DNA of 64,000 nt from Stutzerimonas stutzeri. GTDB lineage: Bacteria > Pseudomonadota > Gammaproteobacteria > Pseudomonadales > Pseudomonadaceae. The notes under the pieces were generated by a model. The model was not told the DNA's origin. It saw only the letters and a list, made by a program, of their open reading frames with translations, and did no database searches. This document shows, piece after piece, positions 6,749 to 15,688 of the stretch (position 1 is its first letter; every line of letters starts with the position of its first letter). The stretch lies in the NCBI GenBank assembly GCA_002339675.1, contig DDKB01000012.1, positions 1-64,000 of the forward strand, given 5' to 3'. The position numbers were made by a program, and so were the translations under genes.

Positions 6749-9328
6749 ATGAATAAAGAAATTTCTGACCTCTCCAAGCATACCCCGATGATGCAGCAAT
6801 ACTGGAAGCTCAAGCGCGAGCACCCTGATCAGCTGATGTTCTACCGCATGGGGGACTTCTATGAGCTGTTCTACGACGACGCCAAGAAGGCCGCCAAGCT
6901 TCTGGACATCACCCTGACCGCCCGCGGCCAGTCCGGTGGCAATGCGATCCCGATGGCGGGTATTCCCTTTCACTCCGCCGAAGGCTACCTGAGCCGGCTG
7001 GTGAAGCTCGGCGAGTCGGTGGTCATCTGCGAGCAGATCGGCGACCCGGCGACAAGCAAGGGCCCGGTCGAGCGCCAGGTGGTACGGATCATCACCCCGG
7101 GTACCGTTAGCGACGAAGCCCTGCTCGACGAGCATCGCGACAACCTGCTGGCCGCCGTGGTGGGCGACGAGAAACGCTTCGGCCTGTCGGTGCTGGACAT
7201 CACCAGCGGGCGGTTCAGCGTGCAGGAATTCGGCGGCTGGGAAACCCTGCTGGCCGAAGTCGAGCGGCTTAACCCCGCCGAGCTGATGATTCCTGACGAC
7301 TGGCCGGCCAACCTGCCGCTGGAGAAGCGCCGTGGCGTACGGCGTCGCGCGCCCTGGGACTTCGACCGCGACAGCGCCTACAAGAGCCTTTGCCAGCAGT
7401 TCGCGACCCAGGACCTGAAAGGCTTCGGCTGCGAGGCGCTGACCCTGGCCATCGGCGCGGCCGGCTGCCTACTGGCCTATGCCAAGGAAACCCAGCGCAC
7501 CGCGCTGCATCACCTGCGCAGCCTGCGCCACGAGCGCTTGGACGACAGCGTGATCCTCGACGGCGCCACACGCCGCAACCTGGAACTGGACATCAACCTC
7601 GGTGGCGGACGCGACAACACCCTGCAGTCGGTGGTCGACCGCTGCCAGACCGCCATGGGCAGCCGTCTGCTCAGTCGCTGGCTGAACCGTCCGTTGCGGG
7701 ACCGCGAAGCACTCGAGGCCCGCCAGGATTCGATCACTTGCCTGCTCGAGCACTTCCGCTTCGAGCAGCTCCAGCCACAGCTCAAGGAGATCGGTGACCT
7801 CGAGCGCATCCTCGCGCGGATCGGCCTGCGCAACGCGCGGCCGCGCGACCTGGCGCGCCTGCGCGATGCCCTCGCTGCCCTGCCCCGGCTGCAGGCCGCG
7901 ATGCAGGAACTGGTGGCACCGCACCTCGCCGAGCTGGCCGGCGCCATCGCCACCTACCCGGAGCTCGCGGCCTTGCTGGCCAAGGCCATCATCGATAATC
8001 CGCCGGCGGTGATCCGCGACGGCGGCGTGCTGAAGACTGGCTACGACGCCGAGCTGGACGAATTGCAGTCGCTGTCGGAAAACGCGGGCCAGTATTTGAT
8101 GGACCTGGAAGCCCGCGAAAAAGCCCGCACCGGACTGGCCAATCTCAAAGTCGGCTACAACCGTGTGCACGGCTATTTCATCGAATTGCCAAGCAAACAG
8201 GCCGAGTCGGCGCCAGCCGACTACATTCGTCGGCAGACGCTCAAGGGTGCCGAGCGCTTCATCACCCCCGAGCTCAAGGAATTCGAAGACAAGGCCCTGT
8301 CGGCCAAGAGCCGCGCCCTGGCCCGCGAAAAGCAGCTCTATGAAGAGCTGCTCGAGCGGCTCATCGAACACCTTGCCCCGTTGCAGGACAGCGCGGCGGC
8401 GCTGGCGGAACTGGACGTGTTGAGCAATCTCGCCGAGCGCGCGTTGACACTGGATCTCAACCGCCCGCGCTTCGTTGAGCATCCCTGCCTACAGATCGAG
8501 CAGGGTCGCCACCCCGTGGTCGAACAGGTCCTGCAGACGCCCTTTGTCGCCAACGACCTCACGCTCGATGACGACACGCGGATGCTGGTGATCACCGGCC
8601 CCAACATGGGCGGTAAGTCGACTTACATGCGGCAGACGGCGCTGATCGTCCTGCTGGCGCAGATCGGCAGCTTCGTCCCGGCCAAGGCCTGCGAGCTGTC
8701 GCTGGTGGACCGCATCTTTACCCGCATCGGCTCATCCGACGACCTGGCCGGCGGCCGCTCAACCTTCATGGTGGAGATGAGCGAGACCGCCAACATCCTG
8801 CACAACGCCAGCGATCGCAGCCTGGTGCTGATGGACGAGGTCGGCCGCGGCACCAGCACTTTCGACGGCCTCTCGCTGGCCTGGGCCGCAGCCGAGCACC
8901 TGGCCCACCTGCGCGCCTTCACGCTCTTCGCCACCCATTACTTCGAGCTCACCGTGCTGCCGGAAAGCGAGCCGGTGGTGGCCAACGTTCACCTGTCGGC
9001 CACCGAGCACAACGAGCGCATCGTTTTTCTTCACCATGTCCTGCCGGGGCCGGCGAGCCAGAGCTATGGCCTGGCGGTCGCGCAACTGGCCGGGGTGCCG
9101 GGTGAGGTGATCCAGCGCGCACGCGACCATCTGTCGCGGCTGGAAATCACCAGCCTGCCCCACGAAACGCCGAAAATGTCCCCCGGCCAGCCGGCCCCGC
9201 CGATGCAGAACGACCTGTTCGCCAGCCTGCCGCACCCGGTCGTCGATGAATTGAGTCGCATCAATCCCGACGATATGACGCCGCGGCAGGCGCTGGACCT
9301 GCTATACAAGCTGAAAACGCGCCTCTGA
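6749..9328 (+). CDS. mutS: DNA mismatch repair ATPase MutS (859 aa)
   Basis: MutS recognises mismatches and starts repair with MutL. Domain I begins with TPMMQQYWKLKREHPDQLMFYRMGDFYELFYDDA, including the Phe-x-Glu wedge (FYELF). The ATPase domain has Walker A GPNMGGKST, the signature STFMVEMSET, Walker B LVLMDEVGRGTST and the His switch ATHYFEL. The C-terminal tail ends in the tetramer region (NPDDMTPRQALDLLYKLK). The start MNKEISDLSKHTPMM is typical; an in-frame extension upstream overlaps int and is rejected. No clear Shine-Dalgarno sequence precedes this ATG, and the native upstream region has been displaced by the integrated element. Confidence 0.97.
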   Translation: MNKEISDLSKHTPMMQQYWKLKREHPDQLMFYRMGDFYELFYDDAKKAAKLLDITLTARGQSGGNAIPMAGIPFHSAEGYLSRLVKLGESVVICEQIGDPATSKGPVERQVVRIITPGTVSDEALLDEHRDNLLAAVVGDEKRFGLSVLDITSGRFSVQEFGGWETLLAEVERLNPAELMIPDDWPANLPLEKRRGVRRRAPWDFDRDSAYKSLCQQFATQDLKGFGCEALTLAIGAAGCLLAYAKETQRTALHHLRSLRHERLDDSVILDGATRRNLELDINLGGGRDNTLQSVVDRCQTAMGSRLLSRWLNRPLRDREALEARQDSITCLLEHFRFEQLQPQLKEIGDLERILARIGLRNARPRDLARLRDALAALPRLQAAMQELVAPHLAELAGAIATYPELAALLAKAIIDNPPAVIRDGGVLKTGYDAELDELQSLSENAGQYLMDLEAREKARTGLANLKVGYNRVHGYFIELPSKQAESAPADYIRRQTLKGAERFITPELKEFEDKALSAKSRALAREKQLYEELLERLIEHLAPLQDSAAALAELDVLSNLAERALTLDLNRPRFVEHPCLQIEQGRHPVVEQVLQTPFVANDLTLDDDTRMLVITGPNMGGKSTYMRQTALIVLLAQIGSFVPAKACELSLVDRIFTRIGSSDDLAGGRSTFMVEMSETANILHNASDRSLVLMDEVGRGTSTFDGLSLAWAAAEHLAHLRAFTLFATHYFELTVLPESEPVVANVHLSATEHNERIVFLHHVLPGPASQSYGLAVAQLAGVPGEVIQRARDHLSRLEITSLPHETPKMSPGQPAPPMQNDLFASLPHPVVDELSRINPDDMTPRQALDLLYKLKTRL

Positions 9329-9456
9329 CCGCCCCGAAAGCTGTTAGAATCGCGCGCATTTTTGGATATGCGCGGCATTTGCCTGGTGCCGCCATGACCT
9401 GCCGAACGGGGGCGTCATTGCAACGCCACCTGACACGCCCGAGGAGATAGCTAGAA

Positions 9457-9780
9457 ATGACCTTCGTCGTCACCGACAACTGCATCAAGTGCAAATACAC
9501 CGACTGCGTGGAAGTCTGCCCGGTCGACTGCTTTTACGAAGGCCCGAACTTTCTGGTCATTCACCCTGACGAGTGCATCGACTGCGCGCTTTGCGAGCCC
9601 GAATGCCCGGCCCAGGCGATTTTCTCCGAGGATGAAGTCCCGGACGATCAGCAGGAGTTCATCGAGCTGAACGCCGACCTCGCCGAGGTCTGGCCAAACA
9701 TCACGGAAAAGAAGGACGCGCTGCCGGACGCCGAAGAGTGGGATGGCGTCAAGGACAAGCTGCAACACCTCGAGCGCTGA
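9457..9780 (+). CDS. fdxA: Ferredoxin I, 7Fe-8S type (107 aa)
   Basis: Small electron carrier with one 3Fe-4S and one 4Fe-4S cluster. The ligands are in CIKCKYTDCVEVCPVDCF and CIDCALCEPECP, and the ~45-residue acidic C-terminal extension is the Azotobacter-type arrangement. GAGGAGATAG precedes the ATG. The gene directly follows mutS in the same direction, as in other pseudomonads, and is followed by a strong terminator. It probably has its own promoter in the 128-bp gap, but none was located with confidence. Confidence 0.95.
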   Translation: MTFVVTDNCIKCKYTDCVEVCPVDCFYEGPNFLVIHPDECIDCALCEPECPAQAIFSEDEVPDDQQEFIELNADLAEVWPNITEKKDALPDAEEWDGVKDKLQHLER

Positions 9781-9796
9781 TCCGCGCAACACATAC

Positions 9797-9824
9797 AAAA
9801 ATGCCCGCATCTGCGGGCATTTTT
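9797..9824 (+). terminator. Intrinsic terminator after fdxA (bidirectional)
   Basis: The stem ATGCCCGCA / TGCGGGCAT is followed by TTTTT on the plus strand and preceded by AAAA, so it can stop transcription of fdxA and of the convergent CsbD-type gene. Confidence 0.88.
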
Positions 9825-9838
9825 CATTCAGCGGTCGA

Positions 9839-10030
9839 TCAGGCGCGATCGACGCCTTTCTTCACAGTGTCCTTGGCTTCACCCTTGACCTGCTGGGCGT
9901 CGCCCTTGATCTCCTGGCGCTGGCCTTCGCCCTTCATGCGCTCATTGTCGGTAGCCTCACCCAGACCCTGCTTGGCCTTGCCGGCGGCTTCGTTGAGGTT
10001 GCCTTTCATCTTATCTCCAGTACTGCTCAT
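9839..10030 (-). CDS. CsbD family stress-response protein (63 aa)
   Basis: Small hydrophilic protein rich in Lys, Glu, Gly and Ala, with the family pattern MKGNLNEAAGKAKQGLGEATDNERMKGEGQRQEIKGDAQQVKGEAKDTVKK. CsbD-type proteins are abundant under general stress (sigma-B or RpoS-type conditions) and are predicted to be disordered helix bundles; their molecular role is not established. A purine-rich AGAGGACAT lies upstream of the ATG. It is convergent with fdxA and shares its terminator. Confidence 0.88.
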   Translation of the reverse strand: MSSTGDKMKGNLNEAAGKAKQGLGEATDNERMKGEGQRQEIKGDAQQVKGEAKDTVKKGVDRA

Positions 10031-10155
10031 GGCGATGTCCTCTGCTTTTGCTTTCGTGGGTGTCTATCTGTGGACCGGTGCCCGGAGGCAGGAGTTTCTT
10101 TTTTCCGAGGAACGGTCAGCAGCGCCACCGCACGCCAGAGCCCGCGGCACAGCGC

Positions 10156-11148
10156 TCAGCCGTTGCGCGCCTTGACCAGGCGATTGAACAGCGGCCGGCC
10201 AGCCAGGTGCAGGAACAACGGCGCACCGGCGATCAGGTAGAAATAGTAGGTCACGAAGCGCCAGATCAGGATCGCCGCCGCAGCCGTCGACTTGCCAGCC
10301 AGTGGCGCCAGCAACGCGGCGGATGCCAGTTCCGCACTGCCCGCCCCGCCCGGCAGCAGGCTCAACTGCCCAGCCGTCAGCGCCAGTAGCTGGACGATAA
10401 AGGTCCACGCCCAGGCAAGCTCGCTGCCCAACCCCCGCAGCGTCAGATAGAGCACGCTGTAACGCAGCAGCCAATGCAGCGTCGTGAGTACGAATACCGC
10501 GAGCAGGATAGCCCGCGGCAGGCGGAAGCACTCCAGAAGGGCATTGCGAAAGCTCAGCACCTTGCGCGCCCAACGTCGCTTGCGCGGTTCCTTGACCCCT
10601 AGCCGGCCGATCAGCCAGCCATTGAGCAGAAACACCTGCCGATGAAAGCGCCCAAGCAGACCGAGCAGCACTATGAGCCCAACCAGCAAGGCGGCACTGA
10701 CCCCCAGCAGGCTGGCGATGTAGGCGTTCAGCGAATGGGTCACGGCATAGATCAGCACGCCCACCAGCGCGCAGGCGAAGAACAGCAGGTCGGTCAACTG
10801 CTCCACGGCGTAGGTCGCGGTCCCACGTGCCGGCGCGACACCCTGGCGCAACAGCAGTGCCATCATCGTCAACGGACCGCCCGCCCCGCCGGGCGTGGCG
10901 CAGATGGCGAACTCGGTCGCGATGACGATGCCCAGCGCACGCTGCTGGCCCAGACGACGCCGGCCTACCAATAGCCTGAGTCGGACGGCGTTCAAGCACC
11001 AGCCCAGCACAATCATGCCGAGCATCGTCAGCAGCAGGCCCGGCGGGAAGCTCAGCAGCCGCGCAAAAAGGTCGCTGCCACCGAGCAGGATCGGGATAAG
11101 CAGCGCCGACAACAACGCGCCGCCCAGTAGCCACCAGCGGCCCCTCAC
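10156..11148 (-). CDS. UPF0104 / lysylphosphatidylglycerol synthase-like membrane protein (330 aa)
   Basis: Polytopic inner membrane protein with about eight hydrophobic segments, for example LLGGALLSALLIPILLGG near the start and LLFFACALVGVLIYAVTHSL in the middle. Motifs such as PGGAGGPLTMMALLLRQGV and LSLLPGGAGSAELAS are typical of the flippase-like half of the MprF/UPF0104 superfamily; no aminoacyl-transferase domain is attached. A role in lipid or glycolipid translocation is inferred. It starts with GTG overlapping the stop of the deacetylase gene (GTGA), so it is the last gene of a three-gene operon. Confidence 0.85.
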   Translation of the reverse strand: MRGRWWLLGGALLSALLIPILLGGSDLFARLLSFPPGLLLTMLGMIVLGWCLNAVRLRLLVGRRRLGQQRALGIVIATEFAICATPGGAGGPLTMMALLLRQGVAPARGTATYAVEQLTDLLFFACALVGVLIYAVTHSLNAYIASLLGVSAALLVGLIVLLGLLGRFHRQVFLLNGWLIGRLGVKEPRKRRWARKVLSFRNALLECFRLPRAILLAVFVLTTLHWLLRYSVLYLTLRGLGSELAWAWTFIVQLLALTAGQLSLLPGGAGSAELASAALLAPLAGKSTAAAAILIWRFVTYYFYLIAGAPLFLHLAGRPLFNRLVKARNG

Positions 11149-11909
11149 GCCGCCGCGCTCGTGGTCAGCACATGGCGGTTCAACCAGTCGATCTTGGTCA
11201 CCGGCCGGCGGCCCTCATTGAGCAGCCGCACCAGTACATCCAGCCAGTAGCGCCGCGAAAATTCATGGCGCATATCCACCGGGTGCAGCCCGAGGCGTAA
11301 CACCGGCGCCTGCCGGTGCCGGTCGAGCATCCGCTCGCTGACCAGGCGTGACACGCCACGTCGCCAGGCGCTGCGCGCGCTCCAGACCAGCCCCGGAGCG
11401 TCGACCCTGGTGTAGTCGGGCAGCAGGAAGAAATGCCCAGGGTCGCTGGTATAGGTCAGCCCCGTCGCCGCCAGCGCCTGCCGCGCACCGGGCCCAAGCA
11501 ACCAGGCCGGCGCGACGAAACCGTGCAGCGGCCAACGGTTGCGCTCGAACAGCGCGATGCCTTGCTGCAACCGCAAGGCCGATTCCTGCCGGTCGAGCGG
11601 ATAGAACTCACCCTCATGGGTAAACACCCGGCGCATGAACCAGTCACGCGGGGTGCGTGGTGCCGGCGCCTCGTCCGCGTGGTAGCAGCCATGCAGGATC
11701 AGCTCGTCACCGCGTGCCAGCCGGGCGTCGAGCATGCGCCGAAATGCCGGATGGGCGTCGAGCGGGTTGCGCCGATGGAAGTCCGGCACCACCAGCCAGC
11801 AGATCGGCACGGCCCCCAGCGCGTCGACGGCTTCGACAAAGGGCGCGTAGTCCGGCCAGGTTTCCGGTGCCACATCGTGCAACACCAGCATCAGGCTGCG
11901 CTCAGCCAT
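11145..11909 (-). CDS. DUF2334-type polysaccharide deacetylase family protein (254 aa)
   Basis: The N-terminus LMLVLHDVAPETW is the catalytic Asp motif of the NodB-like fold in DUF2334 proteins, followed by CWLVVPDFHR and DELILHGCYHADE, where the His residues would bind metal, and LRLGLHPVDMRH near the end. It is presumed to deacetylate a carbohydrate. ATG 11909 overlaps the stop of the upstream glycosyltransferase by 8 bp; a longer frame extending into that gene is rejected. Together with the neighbours it suggests a pathway for a glycan or glycolipid; the substrate is unknown. Confidence 0.82.
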   Translation of the reverse strand: MAERSLMLVLHDVAPETWPDYAPFVEAVDALGAVPICWLVVPDFHRRNPLDAHPAFRRMLDARLARGDELILHGCYHADEAPAPRTPRDWFMRRVFTHEGEFYPLDRQESALRLQQGIALFERNRWPLHGFVAPAWLLGPGARQALAATGLTYTSDPGHFFLLPDYTRVDAPGLVWSARSAWRRGVSRLVSERMLDRHRQAPVLRLGLHPVDMRHEFSRRYWLDVLVRLLNEGRRPVTKIDWLNRHVLTTSAAA

Positions 11910-13017
11910 GCACGGCAACCGGCAGGTCAGCGGTACCCAACACCGCATGGTAATGCGCCAGCAAACCGGCCACCACGGCGTCCCAGGCATGGTGCACCTC
12001 GACATGCTGGCGCGCCTGGGCACCCAGGATCCGTGGGTCGTCCTCGAACAGTTCGCGCACGGCGTGCGCCATCGCGGTTGCATCGAGTGGGCGACACAGG
12101 CGCCCGGTGTGGAACGGCACCAACTCGGGCAAGGCGCCGGCGCGCGCGGCGATCACCGGAATGCCGCTGGCCATCGCCTCGAGGGCGACCAGCCCGAACG
12201 TTTCCTGATTGCCGGCATGCAGCAGGACGTCGCTGCTGGCCATGTAGCGCGCCACCTCACTAGCCGGACAGAAGCGGTCCACCACGGTCACGTTGTCCGG
12301 CACGCGATGTGGCATACCTGACCCGACCAGCAGCAGATGGTAGGGCTTACCCAGCTGGCGCGCGGTGTGCAACAGGATGTCGATGTTCTTTTCACGCGAG
12401 CCGCGGCCGGCGAAGATCAGCAGCCGCGTCTGGTCGTCGAGACCGAGTTCGCGACGCAGCGACGGATCACGACGGTCGGGGCGGAAGGTCTCCAGGTCGA
12501 CGCCCAGCGGCTGGACGTAGACGTCCTCGACCCCCAGCGCGACGAGTTTTTCAGCCATCACCCGGCTTGGCGCCAGGACGCGATCGAAGCTGCGGTACAA
12601 CCGCGAGACGTAGCCGTTCATGTTGGTGCCAAGCCAGCCGCCTAGGCGGTTGCCCACCAGCAGCGGCAGATCGGAGTGGTAGAAGCCGATCACCGGCACC
12701 TGCAGGCGGCGGCCGGCGTCTAGCGCGGCCCAGGCGGTCATGTAGGGGTCGCCCACCTCGATGACGTCGGGGCGCAGCGCGCGCAGTTGGTTGCGCCAGG
12801 GCGCGCGGCGGATCGGGAACCGGTAGCCCTTGCCGAAGGGCAACACCGGAGCCGGTATCTGGTAGATGCCGCCGCTGTGGTGGAAGCCGTCGCCGGGCAC
12901 CAGCACGCTGTGGCGCACGCCGGCATACTGCTGCAGGCGACGGTGCTTGGCCTCGAGGTAAGTACGCACCCCGCCACTGGCAGGCGCGTAAAACATGGTC
13001 ATGTCGGCGATGTGCAA
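11902..13017 (-). CDS. Glycosyltransferase family 4 (GT-B fold) (371 aa)
   Basis: Retaining glycosyltransferase. The N-terminal GT-B domain contains the glycine-rich SGGVRTYLEAKHRRL acceptor-side loop; the C-terminal domain has the nucleotide-sugar site FAGRGSREKNIDILLHTA and the E-x7-E motif ETFGLVALEAMASGIPVIA. A TTG start at 13017 is used because MHIADMTMFYAPASGGV is the natural beginning of the fold and CGGAG lies upstream. It is first in a minus-strand operon with the deacetylase and the UPF0104 protein. Donor and acceptor cannot be told from sequence. Confidence 0.88.
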   Translation of the reverse strand: MHIADMTMFYAPASGGVRTYLEAKHRRLQQYAGVRHSVLVPGDGFHHSGGIYQIPAPVLPFGKGYRFPIRRAPWRNQLRALRPDVIEVGDPYMTAWAALDAGRRLQVPVIGFYHSDLPLLVGNRLGGWLGTNMNGYVSRLYRSFDRVLAPSRVMAEKLVALGVEDVYVQPLGVDLETFRPDRRDPSLRRELGLDDQTRLLIFAGRGSREKNIDILLHTARQLGKPYHLLLVGSGMPHRVPDNVTVVDRFCPASEVARYMASSDVLLHAGNQETFGLVALEAMASGIPVIAARAGALPELVPFHTGRLCRPLDATAMAHAVRELFEDDPRILGAQARQHVEVHHAWDAVVAGLLAHYHAVLGTADLPVAVHG

Positions 13018-13197
13018 GATGAAGCGTCTCCGTGAGGTCTCGATGCGGGCCTTCGACAGCCGCCGGAAACCAATCGGTCATCCCGGCCCTGCCGAAGCCC
13101 GGTCCGCGCCGAAAGATTCTGCAATGAAATCAATGGACCACCGGCTCAGGCCGATGTTCGCAGACGCCTCCGCTGACGAACCGTGACGCGCACCGGA

Positions 13198-14073
13198 TCA
13201 GTCGTCGATACGCTTGTCGCCCTCGCTCTTGCCCTTGTCCGACGCATGCTCGATCACCGCGTTCATCTCCGCGCCGAACAGCAGCACCGCCGCCGATATG
13301 TAGAAGTACAGCAGCAGAATGATGACCGCGCCAATGCTGCCGTAGGTCGCATCGTAGTTGCCGAAGTTCTGCACATAGAGGCCGAAACCCACCGAGGCGG
13401 CGATCCACACGATCACCGCCAGCACCGAACCGGGCGTGATGAAGCGAAACTCCTGTTCGACATCCGGCGTGACGTAATACAGCACCGCAACCACCAGCAT
13501 CATCAGGAACACGATCACCGGCCAGCGCAGCCAGGCCCAGAGCGTGACGACGATTTCCTTCAGTCCGACCTGCCCGGCCAGCCACTCCATAACCCGTGGC
13601 CCGACCACCATCAGCGCCGCCACCGCCAGCAGGATCAGCGCCAGGCCGATGGTGTAGGCGACCGCCAGCAGCATCAGCTTCCAGGTCGGTCGCCCCTCCT
13701 CCACGTCGTAGGCTCTGTTCATCGCATTCATCAGCGAGCGGATACCGATCGAGGCCGACCATAGCGCCACAACAATCCCCATGGAGAGCAGGCCACTCTT
13801 CTGGTTCTGCATCTCGTCGATCACTGGATTGACCAGGTTCAGCGCATCGGGCGGCAGCACCAGCGACACCTGTTCGCGCAGCCAGTCAAAAAACTCCTGC
13901 AGGTCGAGCACGCCGAGCATCGCGATCAGGAATAGCAGGAAGGGAAACAGGGAAAACAGGGCGCGATAGGCCAGGGCCGAGGCGTAAGTCGTCATGTCGT
14001 CGTTGCTGAATTCCTTCAGCGCCCGCTTCAACAACTCGAAACTGCCGATGTCGTGCGTATCCAGCAATGCCAT
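13198..14073 (-). CDS. YihY/BrkB family inner membrane protein (291 aa)
   Basis: Formerly labelled RNase BN-like. The pattern DDMTTYASALAYRALFSLFPFLLFLIAML and the later LYVQNFGNYDATYGSIGAVIILLLYFYISAAVLLFGAEMNAVIE are diagnostic of the family. Six hydrophobic segments are expected. ATG 14073 (MALLDTHDIGSFELLKRALKEFSNDD) is chosen; the frame extends upstream through a GC-rich region without coding character. The role is unknown; membrane transport has been proposed. It is separated from the glycosyltransferase operon by 180 bp. Confidence 0.88.
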   Translation of the reverse strand: MALLDTHDIGSFELLKRALKEFSNDDMTTYASALAYRALFSLFPFLLFLIAMLGVLDLQEFFDWLREQVSLVLPPDALNLVNPVIDEMQNQKSGLLSMGIVVALWSASIGIRSLMNAMNRAYDVEEGRPTWKLMLLAVAYTIGLALILLAVAALMVVGPRVMEWLAGQVGLKEIVVTLWAWLRWPVIVFLMMLVVAVLYYVTPDVEQEFRFITPGSVLAVIVWIAASVGFGLYVQNFGNYDATYGSIGAVIILLLYFYISAAVLLFGAEMNAVIEHASDKGKSEGDKRIDD

Positions 14074-14416
14074 TGGTAACCCCCGTTCGCCGCGAAAAGT
14101 CCAGCCGTTGAAGGTGGGACGGCCGACCTTTACAAGAGTTCGACAACCCGACAGCCAACTGCCGCACGGCCGGATCGCGCTAGCTGCCGACCCCTCTCGC
14201 TGCGCCGCCCATCCGGTGGAACGCCAGCGTCGAAACGAGCCTGTCCGGGGAACTTTCAGGCCCTGGCGGGCTCTTGAAGGAGTCCCGAATGGCCCACCAC
14301 GGGCCAGCCGCGCAGATGCCGGCGGACAGTGCCGAGCCGCGTAGCGCCCGGCCATCGACACCACCCGGATCCGCCAGACTTGGCTAGAGCCGCCCCGGCG
14401 GCCGCAGGAGCAGTGA
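14074..14416. other. Divergent intergenic region between yihY-like gene and flippase gene
   Basis: 343 bp of GC-rich sequence without a supported gene. It must hold promoters for both directions, but no clear -10/-35 pair was found. A good ribosome binding site (GCAGGAG) for the flippase is at its right edge. Confidence 0.4.
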
Positions 14417-15688
14417 ATGAAATCGGCCTACGCAACGGATGCCCCGTCCCCTGGAATGAAAGCCGACCTGTTCAGGTACGCCCGGCTGGTACTGACCAAA
14501 GGCAGCGGCGCGGCGTCCACGCTCGGCCTGAACGTCCTGCTGGCGCGCGTGCTGGTGCCGGACCTGGCCGGTACGGTGTTCTTCTGCGTGGCACTGGGCA
14601 TCTTTCTGTCGTTGCTGGCGCGCCTGGGCCTGGACGTCGCCTGCCTGAAAAACATCTCGTCGCTGCCCAGCGGCGAACAGCGTCGCTATTTCCACCGCGC
14701 GCTGCTGCTGGCCGCGGTGATGAACGTGCCGACCTTCCTGATCGGCCTGCTTGTGGTCTACGTTTCGGCCACCACTCAGGGCTACGTCGGCCATGCCGCC
14801 GTGCTGTTCGCCGTCACCGCGCTCGGCCTGTCGCTGCTGAGCATTTCCAGCGAGACGCTCAAGGCCAAGCACCGCACCAGCGAAGGCCTGTTCTGGCAGA
14901 CCGCCTTCCAGCCCGCGCTGACGCTGCTGCTGGTCGCGCTGACCGGCAACGAGCTGACCACCGTGGTGGCCTGCTTTGCCGTCAGTTTCGCCCTGGCCAT
15001 CCTCGGTTCCACCTGGCGCGCCCACGCCAGCCTGCCGGCCGCGGGCGGAGAAGCCTCGACCAGCTGGCGCGCCATGCTCACCCTCTGCGTGCCGCTGATG
15101 CTCATCGCGGTGATGAACAGCGTGATCGAACTGTCCGACACCCTGCTGCTCGGCGCCCTGCGCTCGGCCAGCGAGGTCAGCGTGTACTACGTGGCAGCGA
15201 AGATCGCCGCGCTCTCGACCACCCTGCTGTTCATCATCAATGGCACCATCGGCCCGGACATCTCCCGCCGTTGGGCGCGGCAGGACCGCGCGGGCGCCTT
15301 TGCCATGGTGCGCAAGTATTCGCGCTTCATGCTGGCGCTGGCGCTGCTCATCCTGCTCGCCATCGGCCTGCTGCGCGAATACATCCTCGCCGTATTCGGC
15401 CCCGAATACCGCGAGCAAGGGGTCTACCCACTGCTTGTGCTCGCATTCGGTTACTTCTTCGTCCTGGCAGCCGGGCCGCTGGGCATCTTCATGACCATGA
15501 CCGGCAATCACCGGCGCTACCTGCACAACAACATCGCCGCCTGCGTGATCAACGTCGTGCTCAACCTGATCCTGATTCCCCGCTACGGCGTCAACGGTGC
15601 GTGCTTTGCCACGGCCGTGGCGCTGAGCATCAAGAACATCCTGCTCTATACACAGTTCAAGACCATCGAAAGGAGTCCGACGCCATGA
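14417..15688 (+). CDS. Oligosaccharide flippase, Wzx/MOP type (423 aa)
   Basis: Polytopic membrane protein of the polysaccharide transporter family, expected to flip lipid-linked oligosaccharide across the inner membrane. Typical features are the N-terminal LVLTKGSGAASTLGLNVLLARVLVPDLAGTVFF repeat helix, about 12 hydrophobic segments, and the central SVYYVAAKIAALSTTLLFIINGTIGPDISR. GCAGGAG sits before the ATG. Its stop overlaps the next gene by ATGA, which couples it to the pyruvyltransferase, so the pair probably exports and decorates one glycan. Confidence 0.88.
   Translation: MKSAYATDAPSPGMKADLFRYARLVLTKGSGAASTLGLNVLLARVLVPDLAGTVFFCVALGIFLSLLARLGLDVACLKNISSLPSGEQRRYFHRALLLAAVMNVPTFLIGLLVVYVSATTQGYVGHAAVLFAVTALGLSLLSISSETLKAKHRTSEGLFWQTAFQPALTLLLVALTGNELTTVVACFAVSFALAILGSTWRAHASLPAAGGEASTSWRAMLTLCVPLMLIAVMNSVIELSDTLLLGALRSASEVSVYYVAAKIAALSTTLLFIINGTIGPDISRRWARQDRAGAFAMVRKYSRFMLALALLILLAIGLLREYILAVFGPEYREQGVYPLLVLAFGYFFVLAAGPLGIFMTMTGNHRRYLHNNIAACVINVVLNLILIPRYGVNGACFATAVALSIKNILLYTQFKTIERSPTP

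Noticed and set aside
7469..8482. 337-codon minus-strand frame
   Set aside because: Antisense to mutS, which is unambiguous on the other strand.
14384..15526. 380-codon minus-strand frame
   Set aside because: Gln/His/Arg-rich shadow antisense to the flippase gene.
14329..15684. Long plus-strand frame continuous with the pyruvyltransferase gene
   Set aside because: It is Arg/Pro/Ala-rich shadow coding over the flippase gene. The pyruvyltransferase begins at its own ATG at 15685 with AGGAG upstream.
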